Positions 25,831 to 34,069 of a DNA stretch of 43,039 bases are shown here, piece after piece. The notes under the pieces are model-generated. The model did no database searches. It had not been told where the DNA came from and was given only the letters and a program-made list of their open reading frames with translations. The stretch spans positions 1 through 43,039 of the forward strand of contig JAUXAL010000029.1 of the NCBI GenBank assembly GCA_030619925.1, given 5' to 3'. This DNA comes from Phycisphaerae bacterium. GTDB lineage: Bacteria; Planctomycetota; Phycisphaerae; Sedimentisphaerales; Anaerobacaceae. The position numbers and the translations under genes are program-made. Within the stretch, counting starts at the first letter, position 1. Every line of letters begins with the position of its first letter.

Positions 25831-26319
25831 CTATAAATCCGTCTGTAAAATCTCACCTATCTGCGACGATAATTGCTCGATTTGCTCATCGTCAAGATGT
25901 GGATTTGTCACCTCGACGATTTCCTTATCGCCCACTATTCTCAAACGCCAGATCTCCTTGCCGTCTTCGGTTCTGGTCGCATCGTATTTCATACGCCTTT
26001 TTCGCATCAAAATCAATGCCAGAACAAAACGAAAATTTATTTTTTCCTGCTCAGTCTCGGTGCCTAATCGCTCAAAAAAAGCCATCAACATTTCATCATC
26101 AATGAATCTGGCCTTTTTCTGGCCTGGCTGCGGCCGTTTGGTTTTCCAGTAACAGAACACATTCGGCTTTTGGCTTTCCCAGTAATCAGCGCAAAAATCC
26201 CGCCGCTGCAGTCCTTCGTCAGTCTCTACCAGAGCGCCGAAGTATTCTTCGCCGTATTCAATCTTTTTACCGCTGCCGTAGCACTGCCCGAGCGGCTTGT
26301 CAATTTCCCACTCGTCCAT
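25831..26319 (-). CDS. Conserved hypothetical protein with Cys-rich N-terminus
   Basis: 162 residues. The start overlaps the end of the dipeptidase gene by 20 bp and the stop is 3 bp before the lipoprotein. The first 60 residues include 'CYGSGKKIEYGEEYFGALVET' and 'DFCADYWESQKPNVFCYW', whose spaced Cys and Trp suggest a small zinc-ribbon-like or structural domain. The middle contains 'RFIDDEMLMAFFERLGTETEQEKINFRFVLALILMRKRRMKYD', a helical segment. My recollection is that this composite is conserved across planctomycetes without a known function. No signal peptide is seen, so it is probably cytoplasmic. Confidence 0.72.
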   Translation of the reverse strand: MDEWEIDKPLGQCYGSGKKIEYGEEYFGALVETDEGLQRRDFCADYWESQKPNVFCYWKTKRPQPGQKKARFIDDEMLMAFFERLGTETEQEKINFRFVLALILMRKRRMKYDATRTEDGKEIWRLRIVGDKEIVEVTNPHLDDEQIEQLSSQIGEILQTDL

Positions 26320-27457
26320 TTTTAGAGCCTTTTTGCAATTCTTGGGCTACTTTTTCCACTTCGCGCCAGACACGGAGCAAATTAGCTCCCCATATCTTTA
26401 AAATATCGGCTTCGGAGTATCCCCGTCTAACGAGTTCAATAGTAACATTCAACGCCTGGGAGTGGTCATTGAAGCCGGGAACACCACCACCACCGTCAAA
26501 ATCGCTGCCGATACCAACATGCTCGATTCCCGCAACCTTAACCGCATGGTCTATATGGTCAACATAAATTTCTACGTTGGCAGGCGGCGGTGAACCCAGT
26601 TTCAAGAAGCCGCCGACCGCTACAATCTGAATAACCCCCCCGTTTCTCGCAAGCGCTTTGAGCTGCTCATCGTTTAAATTCCTTGGATGCTCGGCCAGTG
26701 CACGGCATCCTGAATGCGAGGCGATAATCGGCGCCTTCGAGACCTTGATAAGATCATGGAAGGACTTTACAGAAATATGAGATACATCAGCCATAATGCC
26801 CAGCCGGTTCATTTCCGCAACGACTTTTTTGCCGAATTTGCTTAGGCCATTGTGCTCAGCTTTCTTGTCGCCAAGTTTCTTCCTCGGATTGCAGGAGTCA
26901 CAAATATCATTGTGGCCATTATGGCTCAACGTAATATATCGGGCTCCAAGATTGTAAAATCTTTCAACATTTGAGGCGTCTTTGCCAATTGCAAACCCGT
27001 TCTCTACGCCAATCATAATAGCTCTTTTGCCGGTTTTTGCAATCCGTTCAACGTCTTCCGGCGATGTGGCAAGCTCACAACGCTCTGGATACATCTTTTC
27101 AGTCAGGCGGTGTATCGCCTCAAATTTAGCCATCGCAGATTCATATGCTTTTTTGTATCCTTCGGCGTCGCGCTTGTCCTGCCCAACGAATACAGCCAGG
27201 AACACACCATCTACGCCGCCTTTATTCATTTTAACCAGGTCGCATTTGAGTTTCGGATTGTCTATCCCCGGATCAAGCGCCTCTGTGGCGTACTGAGTAC
27301 CAGGAATGTCAACGTGGGTGTCAAGGGTTAGCGCCTTTTTATGAATCGCTTTCGCCCTGCTAATGATTTGCTGCTCGGTTATCGGCTGTTTCGAACATCC
27401 GACGAAAATTATCAGCAGCGCTACCAACGATAAAGAACTTAATCGTTTGAAAAACAT
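26300..27457 (-). CDS. Membrane dipeptidase (peptidase family M19) lipoprotein
   Basis: 385 residues from the ATG at 27457; a GTG two codons earlier is also possible, and no clear Shine-Dalgarno is seen. The N-terminus has a lipobox ending F-V-G-C (Cys21). The binuclear zinc ligands of renal-dipeptidase-like enzymes are present: H48-x-D50 (DTHVD), E152 (VENG), H227 (DVSHIS), H248 (IASHSG), plus the 'GIGSDFDGGGG' block near 316-325. It should hydrolyse dipeptides, including D-amino-acid-containing ones, in the periplasm. First gene of the four-gene minus-strand operon. Confidence 0.92.
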   Translation of the reverse strand: MFFKRLSSLSLVALLIIFVGCSKQPITEQQIISRAKAIHKKALTLDTHVDIPGTQYATEALDPGIDNPKLKCDLVKMNKGGVDGVFLAVFVGQDKRDAEGYKKAYESAMAKFEAIHRLTEKMYPERCELATSPEDVERIAKTGKRAIMIGVENGFAIGKDASNVERFYNLGARYITLSHNGHNDICDSCNPRKKLGDKKAEHNGLSKFGKKVVAEMNRLGIMADVSHISVKSFHDLIKVSKAPIIASHSGCRALAEHPRNLNDEQLKALARNGGVIQIVAVGGFLKLGSPPPANVEIYVDHIDHAVKVAGIEHVGIGSDFDGGGGVPGFNDHSQALNVTIELVRRGYSEADILKIWGANLLRVWREVEKVAQELQKGSKNGRVGN

Positions 27458-27585
27458 TGTCACATCTATTAACTAATATTTCCCGGATAACCTATGCTAA
27501 GCCGCGTCGCTCGGCTTATCTATCGTGATGGTATCCGAATCGGCCGACTTAGTGCCGTTTCCAATAAATAAGTTTAACTTTTTGA

Positions 27586-27600
27586 TTCGCCTTCGGCGAA
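27586..27600. repeat. Stem-triloop palindrome, intergenic
   Basis: TTCGCC-TTC-GGCGAA, a perfect 6-bp stem with 3-nt loop, beside the dispersed repeat at 27613-27697. Confidence 0.5.
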
Positions 27601-27612
27601 GCTATTGAAATA

Positions 27613-27697
27613 GATTCCCCGCTTCGCCCCCGTGCTTTTGGGCTTGGCCATCTTGCGGACTTGCGAAAGCAAGAACGGGGGCTTCGGTCGGAATGAC
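27613..27697. repeat. Dispersed intergenic repeat (GATTCCCC...GGAATGAC)
   Basis: It contains a strong stem GCCCCCGT (27626-27633) with ACGGGGGC (27675-27682). Its right end GGAATGAC is shared with the other family members in this window. Confidence 0.6.
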
Positions 27698-27751
27698 GGT
27701 ACGTATCGAATGTTACACTCACTTTTTAGAAACGGCACTAGTACTCAATTC

Positions 27752-28120
27752 TTATTCAAATTTCAGCCATTCGTTTATATTCTGGACAGTTTTGGGCCCG
27801 ATGCCGCTTACTTTCTGCAAATCATCGCAATTTCGAAAAGCCGGGCTGTTACTATCTTTCCCGATGAATTGGGACCGCTGGCGGTATGCCACTATTGCCC
27901 CTGCCCGTGCCATACCTATACCGGGCAATCTCACCAGGCTTGCTACGGGCGCATAGTTTGGATTTATTCGGCTCTCCAGCTCAACTTCGCATCCGCTAAA
28001 AACGGAGCCGGACCGCACAAGATTCGAAACAAAACCATAGGAAAAGCAAACGGCCACACATACACTGATAACAAACGCAAATGATTGAATCGGCTTTTGC
28101 CTGGCTTCTGATTGCTGCAC
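27752..28120 (-). CDS. ComEA-like helix-hairpin-helix protein, membrane-anchored
   Basis: 122 residues, GTG start with GGAGAG upstream. A transmembrane segment covers about residues 13-35. The C-terminal part has two helix-hairpin-helix motifs: 'RINPNYAPVASLVRLPGIGMARAGAIVAYR' (51-80, PGIG hairpin) and 'CDDLQKVSGIGPKTVQNINEWL' (98-119, SGIG hairpin). This is the organisation of ComEA and related DNA-binding proteins involved in DNA uptake. No other competence gene is nearby, so a role in transformation is only inferred. Confidence 0.82.
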   Translation of the reverse strand: MQQSEARQKPIQSFAFVISVCVAVCFSYGFVSNLVRSGSVFSGCEVELESRINPNYAPVASLVRLPGIGMARAGAIVAYRQRSQFIGKDSNSPAFRNCDDLQKVSGIGPKTVQNINEWLKFE

Positions 28121-28170
28121 AGGATTATCGCTCTCCAGTATTTTTCACCACCAAGACCCTTAAGAAGTGC

Positions 28171-28185
28171 AAAGTGCCTAAAGTG
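28171..28185 (+). repeat. 15-mer AAAGTGCCTAAAGTG, copy 1 of 3
   Basis: The same 15-mer occurs at 35210-35224 and, inverted, at 35372-35386. Here it lies next to the dispersed repeat at 28196-28287. Confidence 0.6.
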
Positions 28186-28195
28186 ACACTTCCGT

Positions 28196-28287
28196 GTCAT
28201 CCTGAGGCGAAGCCAAAGGATCTGGCCAACGAAAGAGAGATTCTTCGCGGAGTTTATCCTTGAGCAAAGCGAAAGGCTCAGAATGAC
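28196..28287. repeat. Dispersed intergenic repeat (GTCATCCTGAG...CTCAGAATGAC)
   Basis: 92 bp. Terminal inverted arms are GTCAT/ATGAC with inner CTGAG/CTCAG. It shares 'CGCGGAGTTTATCC' with the element at 3705-3881. Confidence 0.65.
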
Positions 28288-28351
28288 AGCCTTGCTGGTA
28301 CTTTATCACTCTTATTTTTCTTGAGGCTTCGTGGCTAATTTCCCACACTAC

Positions 28352-29827
28352 TTACCGACCAAAAATGGTATCATGAAGTTTCTTCAGGGTTCGAAACGAT
28401 TCTTTGGGTTCGAGCCGACCTGTCAACAGACCGCTGTTGGCTATGACACTGTTCTTTGTATCAGCGAAGCTCGAATATGTCACGGAGCTAACAAATGGTT
28501 TGCTAAACGCTATTTTATAGAACTGCTCAATCCATTGCCCTTGCTGCGATTGGTCCCATTCCCCGTGCCATATGCCGGCAACTTTACCATCGTGCAAGCC
28601 AGCACCATCTCGGCTTGGAACTCCAACATTAGTAATATACAAGGGCTTGGCTATAGACCCAAAGCAATCCAGAATTGCCGATATTTGCATCATATCTCTG
28701 ACGTGCATACCCGATTGATTTTTGCCAAATCGCATCTGCAGTCCCAGCGCATCAAAATTAATCCCGCTTTGCACAACCATATCCATATAAACTAACGGTG
28801 GAATCGTATTGGATGTCGTCGCATAATATTCGCCCCACGGGTTGCTGATTTCTATTATCTTCAAAGCCCTGTCGCTTCCCTGTTTCACGGCCATATTAGC
28901 TGCGCGGGTCAGTTCCAGAATCTGCTCGAACCTGAACCCAAAATGATTAAACACATTCAAACCACTCACGGCATACCACGTATGAACAACGCTTGAATAG
29001 CGAGTAACCACCTTTGAAACAAACTGATACGCGGTTTCCCGAATCTTTTCAAAGCCCGCCCCGTTGCGAAGCAGCCACTTGGGCAGATATTTTTTTGAGA
29101 AACAAAGCAACGGACCTGCAGCGAGCGCCAACTTCCTTTCAGCAAGCGCATCAATACAGGCATCAACCGTTGAAAAATCGAAACTGCCTTTATGAGACTC
29201 TATCTGGGCCCAGTTTATTGGAATCGTTACAGAGCCGAACAATTCCAGCAGCTTTTCAACATACACAGGATCATCAATCTGCATAGGATCTATCCTGCAG
29301 CCAAGGCAGCCTCGGCCAAAACCGTGGCTCTTGCTCCTCGTCTCGAAGAGCGACTCCGTCTGTTTTATTGCCAGCTTTTCAGAATAAACTATCGCTTTCT
29401 TGAGTGATTCGTCCGCCAATTTAGACGCCAATGGCGGCTCAGAGATGTTTTGAATTGCCCGAATAAATAAATCCTGGGCCTCTTTGCAAATATTTCCTAA
29501 GTCCTCTACACTGTTGAAAAAGAACCAGTCTTCTCGCTTGTTAACGATTTGCATTAGCTTCGCACGCGCTATCTCGACATTCAAATTATACGGGCGCTGC
29601 CTCTCGGGCAGACAGGTCGTTGGCAAAAGCACCCTGCCAAAACCATCGATAGGCCATAGCAAAGCCAGTCCTGCTGTTTCCAGATTCGGCCTTTCACACT
29701 CGATAAAACCGTTTTTGAAGGTAATCTGGGCTCGGCGGATACCGGTTCCGTCGCCTCCGAAAAGGTAAGCACCGCATAATGCAAATTTATCAACAACCCG
29801 GCCGTTCTTAAAAATCTGGAATTTCAC
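28352..29827 (-). CDS. GH10-like (xylanase-fold) protein lacking both catalytic glutamates
   Basis: 491 residues from the GTG at 29827, preferred over a TTG at 29854 because AAGGA lies 6 nt before it. Residues about 1-165 form an uncharacterised N-terminal domain without signal peptide. Residues about 170-420 follow the GH10 TIM barrel: 'SVTIPINWAQIESHKGSFDFSTVDACIDALAERKL' (200-233), a 'WLLRNG' segment, 'VVTRYSSVVHTWYAVSGLN', 'GINFDALGLQMRF' and 'SIAKPLYITNVGVP'. In active GH10 enzymes the fourth block reads W-D-V-V-N-E and the last T-E-L-D. Here they read W-Y-A-V-S-G (284-289) and T-N-V-G (399-402), so acid/base and nucleophile are absent. It may be a binding protein or have other chemistry. 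Confidence 0.75.
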   Translation of the reverse strand: MKFQIFKNGRVVDKFALCGAYLFGGDGTGIRRAQITFKNGFIECERPNLETAGLALLWPIDGFGRVLLPTTCLPERQRPYNLNVEIARAKLMQIVNKREDWFFFNSVEDLGNICKEAQDLFIRAIQNISEPPLASKLADESLKKAIVYSEKLAIKQTESLFETRSKSHGFGRGCLGCRIDPMQIDDPVYVEKLLELFGSVTIPINWAQIESHKGSFDFSTVDACIDALAERKLALAAGPLLCFSKKYLPKWLLRNGAGFEKIRETAYQFVSKVVTRYSSVVHTWYAVSGLNVFNHFGFRFEQILELTRAANMAVKQGSDRALKIIEISNPWGEYYATTSNTIPPLVYMDMVVQSGINFDALGLQMRFGKNQSGMHVRDMMQISAILDCFGSIAKPLYITNVGVPSRDGAGLHDGKVAGIWHGEWDQSQQGQWIEQFYKIAFSKPFVSSVTYSSFADTKNSVIANSGLLTGRLEPKESFRTLKKLHDTIFGR

Positions 29828-30251
29828 TTTTTTCCTTTGCTTATCAGCGTACAACGTTCATCATTTGGCGCATAGCGTTTAGTACCGTCATTGCCCGTAT
29901 CAAGTACGGGGCAGGCTCTGCGCAAGATTGTTACCCCGCGTAGGCGCCGGGCAGGAATCTATAGCCTGTCCGCTATACGGTATAACTGCGCGCTAATTAT
30001 AGCAATTGCATCCTTAAACGCAATCCAAACCTTTTATTGATTTTAATTATCCTTCAAATGTTTAAAAGTATAATCCCCATAAAACTTCAGCTATACAGCA
30101 CAACCGTTTGTTGAAATTTTGTAGAAGCTGAACTTACTCCTTATTTTTGCTGAATTTATCACCTTTATAGGTTAAAATCCCACCCATAGATTTTGCTTAA
30201 TTTCGGTTTTACTATTTACGGATTATTGTAGCCTTGAGGAAAGGACCAAAA
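29828..30251. other. Intergenic region between divergent genes
   Basis: 424 bp upstream of both the GH10-like gene (minus) and the TIM-barrel gene (plus). It holds the dispersed repeat at 29887-29959. The remainder is AT-rich with no confident promoter. Confidence 0.5.
29887..29959. repeat. Dispersed intergenic repeat (GTCATTGCCCG...CGGGCAGGAATC)
   Basis: It contains the hairpin CCCGTA-TCAAG-TACGGG. The ends match the GTCATT/GGAATC family. Confidence 0.6.
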
Positions 30252-31208
30252 ATGCTGAACAAGAAAAAATCGATGTCCCGGCGCAGTTTCTTAAAGAATT
30301 CTCTGATTGGCGCGGCCGCATTGGCCTCTACATCAGCGATTAAATCGCCGGCAGCACAGACAAAACTTCCATCATTGCGACTGGGAGGCCGAACATTTGA
30401 AAAATTTGACAGCCCGAATGCCTGGGTAAAAGTTATCAGGAAGCTCGGCTACAATGCCGCCTACTGCCCGGTGGGCGCTGGAGAAAAAGACGACGTTGTC
30501 AATGCCTACGCCGGTGCAGCTAAAAGAGCGAACATAGTCATTGCCGAAGTCGGAGCATGGAGCAACCCAATCAGCCCCGACGAAAAAACACGCCGCCCAG
30601 CCCTGGCAAAATGTCGCAGGCAATTGGCTCTGGCAGATAGAATTGGCGCCAGGTGTTGCGTTAACATCAGCGGTTCACGCGGCAAACGTTGGGACGGTCA
30701 CTCGCCGGAGAACCTGACCAAAGAAACATTTGATATGATTGTTGAAACAACGCGCGCCATTATTGACGATGTCAAGCCAACGCGGACCTATTTCACATTG
30801 GAAACCATGCCGTGGGCTTATCCGGACTCCCCTGATTCATATTTACGTTTACTAAAGGCAATCAATCGCAAGCGTTTTGCCGTTCACCTCGACCCGGTCA
30901 ATCTCATTTGCAGTCCGCAGCGCTATTTTAAGAACGGCGAACTTATCCGCGAATGTTTCAAAAAACTTGGCCCCCATATTAGAAGCTGTCACGCCAAAGA
31001 TATCCTTCTACAGACAAAACTCACCACCCATCTTGACGAAGTTCGTCCAGGATTGGGTGCGTTGGATTATGCTGTGTTCTTGAAAGAATTAAGCAAACTG
31101 CCGGGTACTCCGCTCATGCTGGAGCACCTGCCAAATGCAGAAGAATACCGCCTGGCGGCCGCACATATTCGCTCGGTTGCAAAAGCAGTAGGATTGTCTT
31201 TAGGCTGA
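30252..31208 (+). CDS. Tat-exported sugar isomerase/epimerase-like TIM-barrel protein
   Basis: 318 residues from the ATG at 30252, which is served by GAGGAAAGG upstream. S-R-R-S-F-L-K at 9-15 and a hydrophobic stretch form a Tat signal. The body is a xylose-isomerase-like (AP endonuclease 2 family) barrel: 'GARCCVNISGSRG', 'YFTLETMPW' (metal-binding Glu), 'FAVHLDPVNLI' (Asp), 'SCHAKDILL' (His) and 'LMLEHLPN' (Glu). These are the expected divalent-metal ligands. Substrate is unknown; exported members in Planctomycetota often sit with Gfo/Idh and DUF1080 proteins in glycoside metabolism. Confidence 0.85.
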   Translation: MLNKKKSMSRRSFLKNSLIGAAALASTSAIKSPAAQTKLPSLRLGGRTFEKFDSPNAWVKVIRKLGYNAAYCPVGAGEKDDVVNAYAGAAKRANIVIAEVGAWSNPISPDEKTRRPALAKCRRQLALADRIGARCCVNISGSRGKRWDGHSPENLTKETFDMIVETTRAIIDDVKPTRTYFTLETMPWAYPDSPDSYLRLLKAINRKRFAVHLDPVNLICSPQRYFKNGELIRECFKKLGPHIRSCHAKDILLQTKLTTHLDEVRPGLGALDYAVFLKELSKLPGTPLMLEHLPNAEEYRLAAAHIRSVAKAVGLSLG

Positions 31209-31339
31209 AAAAGATTCCGAAATTTTCGTATTGAAGAAGGTCTGATTATAGCTATCTTGGATATTGGAAAGAGGCTTGTCTCAGGATGAACGACTAAAAC
31301 TTAACAGCCGGAGCGTTCCTATTGACACCATCCGGACTG

Positions 31340-31810
31340 TCAATTCAAAGCTATCTCGCTCTGACCGCACACGCCGTAGTGTTTCATTTGAACTTCGTAA
31401 AGAAGATTGTTTTTCTCGATCAGCTTGGCTATCAAGCCGACTTGATTGAGTAACATTTCAATCAGGTCAATATTTATCAAGGTTGATTCAGGGCTGTATT
31501 GTGGCAGAGCAATAATCACGTATCCGCAATTGTTTTGCTCGGTCGCCAATTGTGTAGCAATGACACTGCAATCGTTTGCTTGAGTTATAATCGGCTCAGC
31601 ACCGTCATCAATCTTGGCACAAAGTTCTTTCAAAAATGACTCGCTGATGTTCAACTTGACAAATTCTTCCGAGTTACTGGGCCAGATGTTACCGTCTCTG
31701 TCCATAATTACCATTATAGGCCCCTGCTCAGGCAAAACCTCAAAAATCTGCCGTGCAATCTGCTCGTTTAACACAAAGCCTGGAGAAAACAGCGACTCAC
31801 ACATATCCAT
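31340..31810 (-). CDS. Hypothetical protein, possibly a small sensor-type domain
   Basis: 156 residues, with GGAGCGG before the ATG at 31810. No signal peptide or membrane segment. 'GPIMVIMDRDGNIWPSNSEEFVKLNIS' resembles the first strands of a PAS domain, and 'YVIIALPQYSP' plus a C-terminal helix rich in L/I/N could form a coiled coil. I do not recognise the family. It lies next to an amidase and an rsbW/rsbV-like pair on the same strand, which makes a signalling role plausible but unproven. The MITE-like element at 31923-32098 lies just upstream of it. Confidence 0.6.
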   Translation of the reverse strand: MDMCESLFSPGFVLNEQIARQIFEVLPEQGPIMVIMDRDGNIWPSNSEEFVKLNISESFLKELCAKIDDGAEPIITQANDCSVIATQLATEQNNCGYVIIALPQYSPESTLINIDLIEMLLNQVGLIAKLIEKNNLLYEVQMKHYGVCGQSEIALN

Positions 31811-32155
31811 TCGACCGCTCCTTACCTTGTTCTCTGAATAACACTCCCAGCAAAAATTTCGGTATAATTACACGGCAACTTTCTTAGTGATAATATTTTG
31901 GTCTAATTCCGCCAAAAAGACATCCCGCACCAACAGGGTACGCCTGTAGCCTGAAAATGCGGGTTTTCAGTCTCAAAACGGCGTTCATTGACAAATTAAG
32001 ATGTTTTTTTCCCGATTTCTGAGAGGGCGAAAAACCCCAACAAACGCCGAAAATCGCTGGTTTACGCTAAACACACACCTAACCGAGTTGGTGCGGGACT
32101 GAGTTTGAAAGTGAGTTTATAGGACGCAGCCTGAATGTGGATATCGAGGCAAGAT
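31811..32155. other. Intergenic region dominated by a MITE-like element
   Basis: 345 bp between the amidase stop and the hypothetical gene's start, both on the minus strand. Most of it is the inverted-repeat element at 31923-32098. No gene seen. Confidence 0.6.
31923..32098. repeat. MITE-like element with 12-bp perfect terminal inverted repeats
   Basis: TCCCGCACCAAC (31923-31934) and GTTGGTGCGGGA (32087-32098) bound 176 bp. Inside is a perfect hairpin CTGAAAA-TGCGGG-TTTTCAG at 31951-31970. No ORF of note and no visible target-site duplication. Confidence 0.65.
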
Positions 32156-32806
32156 TCAGGAATCAAGCATCGATTTTAGTTTGGCCATCGAAAACCTTTT
32201 TCCGGGACAGTCAGTTACTCGCGCTCCCGGAGTGGTGTTATGACTATAAATACGGTTTTTCGAAATTCCATATCGCCTTTGCAGAAAGCGAGTCAATTTC
32301 ACAAGGGATTGCATCTGTCGTGCGGTAGGTACTGTGCGATTGAAATTACCCACAAGGCAAATTCCTACCGCATCTTTATTGGCCCAATTTCCGGGGGTTC
32401 CTCCACAATGAGCGCCGGCGATTTGCTTTCGCCAGCGAAATGTTACCTCAACCCGGCCGTCACCGCTGTCAGTACCGTTACCTATTACAAAATCGTAGCC
32501 AACCCCTTCCCAATAGTTGCCTTCCCTGTGCCACTTATCAAATATAGCTGCGTTTCCGTTTTTTGTCCCTGAATGATGTATCACTATTGCTGTCCATTCC
32601 TTCTCCAGCGCCGAAGGCGGCAGCCAGTCTCTCGGGATATTTCTATAAACACTTTCCTGGGTTCGCCCCGGCGTTGTGACCGCCAGCGGAACAAGTTTGG
32701 GCTCAGAATCAGGACCATGTACAATCTTCGGCATCGGCTCCTCACTGTATATACAACCGCCCAAAACAAACAAACAACTGTAAAAAATAAGAACTCTGCT
32801 AAACAT
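32156..32806 (-). CDS. N-acetylmuramoyl-L-alanine amidase (Amidase_2/PGRP type) lipoprotein
   Basis: 216 residues. Signal peptide with lipobox L-G-G-C (Cys18). The type-2 amidase fold is shown by 'WTAIVIHHSGT' (His77), 'YDFVIGNGTDSGDGRVEVTFRW', 'GAHCGG', 'AVGICLVGNFN' and 'IYSHNTTPGARVTDCPGKRF'. The zinc ligands are His77, His189 and Cys200. It should cleave the amide bond between MurNAc and the stem peptide, in peptidoglycan turnover or recycling at the outer membrane. It lies 86 bp downstream of the rsbW-like gene and may be co-transcribed with it. Confidence 0.92.
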   Translation of the reverse strand: MFSRVLIFYSCLFVLGGCIYSEEPMPKIVHGPDSEPKLVPLAVTTPGRTQESVYRNIPRDWLPPSALEKEWTAIVIHHSGTKNGNAAIFDKWHREGNYWEGVGYDFVIGNGTDSGDGRVEVTFRWRKQIAGAHCGGTPGNWANKDAVGICLVGNFNRTVPTARQMQSLVKLTRFLQRRYGISKNRIYSHNTTPGARVTDCPGKRFSMAKLKSMLDS

Positions 32807-32892
32807 CTTCTAATATTTCCTCTTATCCGCTACGGAGCCTTCTCTTGATTTCGTTGGCAAAGACAGGCTTTTGATTATACCTGTGTCTGACC

Positions 32893-33330
32893 TTAGCTTT
32901 CTGTTAGAAGCGGTTTTTCCTTATATCTGGCCATATACACACTATTGCCTCGTTCGTTGAATTCAACCACATCCATATATGCGTTCATAAGAAGCAACCC
33001 CCTACCCTCGGGTTTGTAAAGACTCTCGCCCCATCGCGGATCTGCTACGGCTTCCGGCTCAAACCCGTCACCCTGGTCCGTCATGGAAATTTCAACTTTA
33101 TCCAAACCAACAGAATAGTCAATCTTAACACTTTTGGCAGAATCCATTTTATTACCATGCTTGACGGCATTGAGAAAAGCCTCCTCCAAGGCCAAATGAA
33201 CGGCAAAAATATCTTCTTTGCTGAAACCGTTGTTTTCGAGCTTAGACAGAATCTGCTCGTACACCCCAACAACAGCAGACGGCTTGCTTTCGACAACTAT
33301 TGAGCAATTGATTGGTGCTTTTGATACCAT
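32893..33330 (-). CDS. RsbW/SpoIIAB-like anti-sigma factor serine kinase (HATPase_c)
   Basis: 145 residues from the ATG at 33330, 22 bp after the STAS gene; an upstream extension would overlap that gene. The Bergerat ATP-binding fold is clear: N-box 'EEAFLNAVKHGN' (49-60), G1 box 'MTDQGDGFEP', and G2 'EGRGLLLMNAYMDVVEF'. Members phosphorylate the STAS antagonist and sequester a sigma factor or other target. The adjacent STAS gene is the expected partner. No sigma factor or PP2C phosphatase is in the window, so the output is unknown. Confidence 0.88.
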   Translation of the reverse strand: MVSKAPINCSIVVESKPSAVVGVYEQILSKLENNGFSKEDIFAVHLALEEAFLNAVKHGNKMDSAKSVKIDYSVGLDKVEISMTDQGDGFEPEAVADPRWGESLYKPEGRGLLLMNAYMDVVEFNERGNSVYMARYKEKPLLTES

Positions 33331-33352
33331 AAGTAAGGGAAAAAACCTTTGC

Positions 33353-33721
33353 CTAATTCGCCTTAGACAAATCCTCGGCTGCACTTTCAACATCTTTGTA
33401 AATATCGAAAGTTTTGGTCAGCCGTGTTATCTTGAAAATTTCATATATCTTTGGGTTTATATTACAAAGTCTTAGTGAGCCATCGCGCTCGTAAATCCTT
33501 TTGCTGATCCTTATTAGAAGTCCTAAAACAGCAGAGGACAAAAACCGGACATTGCCAAAATCCAAAATCAGCTTTATCCGCTTGGCCTGCTCAATAACAG
33601 ACATAATCGACTCTTGAAGTGCCTTAATGTCCTTCTCTTCGAGGATTTTTTCGTCGGTAAAAGTAATTATCGTTGCATCCCCGGCATACTCGACGCTTAT
33701 TCTTGGCTTAATCTCAGCCAT
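33353..33721 (-). CDS. STAS-domain anti-anti-sigma factor (RsbV/SpoIIAA-like)
   Basis: 122 residues, with GGGAG before the ATG. A single STAS domain: 'RISVEYAGDATIITFTDEKI', then 'IKLILDFGNVRFLSSAVLGLLIRISKRI'. The phosphorylatable Ser is one of Ser62/Ser63 in the F-L-S-S motif. It is the first gene of a two-gene partner-switching unit with the RsbW-like kinase (22-bp gap) and has its own good promoter. Expected to act in the cytoplasm. Confidence 0.9.
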   Translation of the reverse strand: MAEIKPRISVEYAGDATIITFTDEKILEEKDIKALQESIMSVIEQAKRIKLILDFGNVRFLSSAVLGLLIRISKRIYERDGSLRLCNINPKIYEIFKITRLTKTFDIYKDVESAAEDLSKAN

Positions 33722-33762
33722 AACAATCTCCCTGATAAAACCATAAACAAAAATGTCCGAAA

Positions 33763-33791
33763 ATCCTATGTTAGAACACCACAGATGTCAA
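33763..33791 (-). promoter_or_regulatory. Sigma70-type promoter of the rsbV/rsbW-like pair
   Basis: TTGACA (33786-33791), a 17-nt spacer and TAGGAT (33763-33768) on the minus strand, with the ATG 42 nt beyond the -10 box. Confidence 0.7.
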
Positions 33792-33829
33792 GTCTTTTGC
33801 ATGTTGAGCCATTTGCGTGGTAAGCATTT

Positions 33830-34033
33830 TCACTCGAACTCAAAGACCGAATCCGATCTGGGATTTTGAAATTGGGTTTGATTGGCTTTGAATTGGGTTT
33901 GTTTTTTTCGAGTCTGAAGGCGTGCTTCATTTTCATAATCCCTTTGTGAAAAAGCGTTTGCGTTCATTAGTACGCCCAGGAAATTGGGTTTGTTTTGCAT
34001 AAAAGTAGTCAAATTCGACGTTGATTTCTCCAC
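33830..34033 (-). repeat. AATTGGGTTTG-containing repeat block with pseudo-coding appearance
   Basis: AATTGGGTTTG occurs at 33870, 33891 and 33982. The minus frame spells repeated Q-N-K-P-N-F / K-Q-T-Q-F words. I remember this word family as a dispersed repeat in planctomycete assemblies, but could not check. No Shine-Dalgarno is present, so I do not call a gene. Confidence 0.5.
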
Positions 34034-34069
34034 TAATTACGTCCTGACAGGATAACAGGAGGGACTCCT

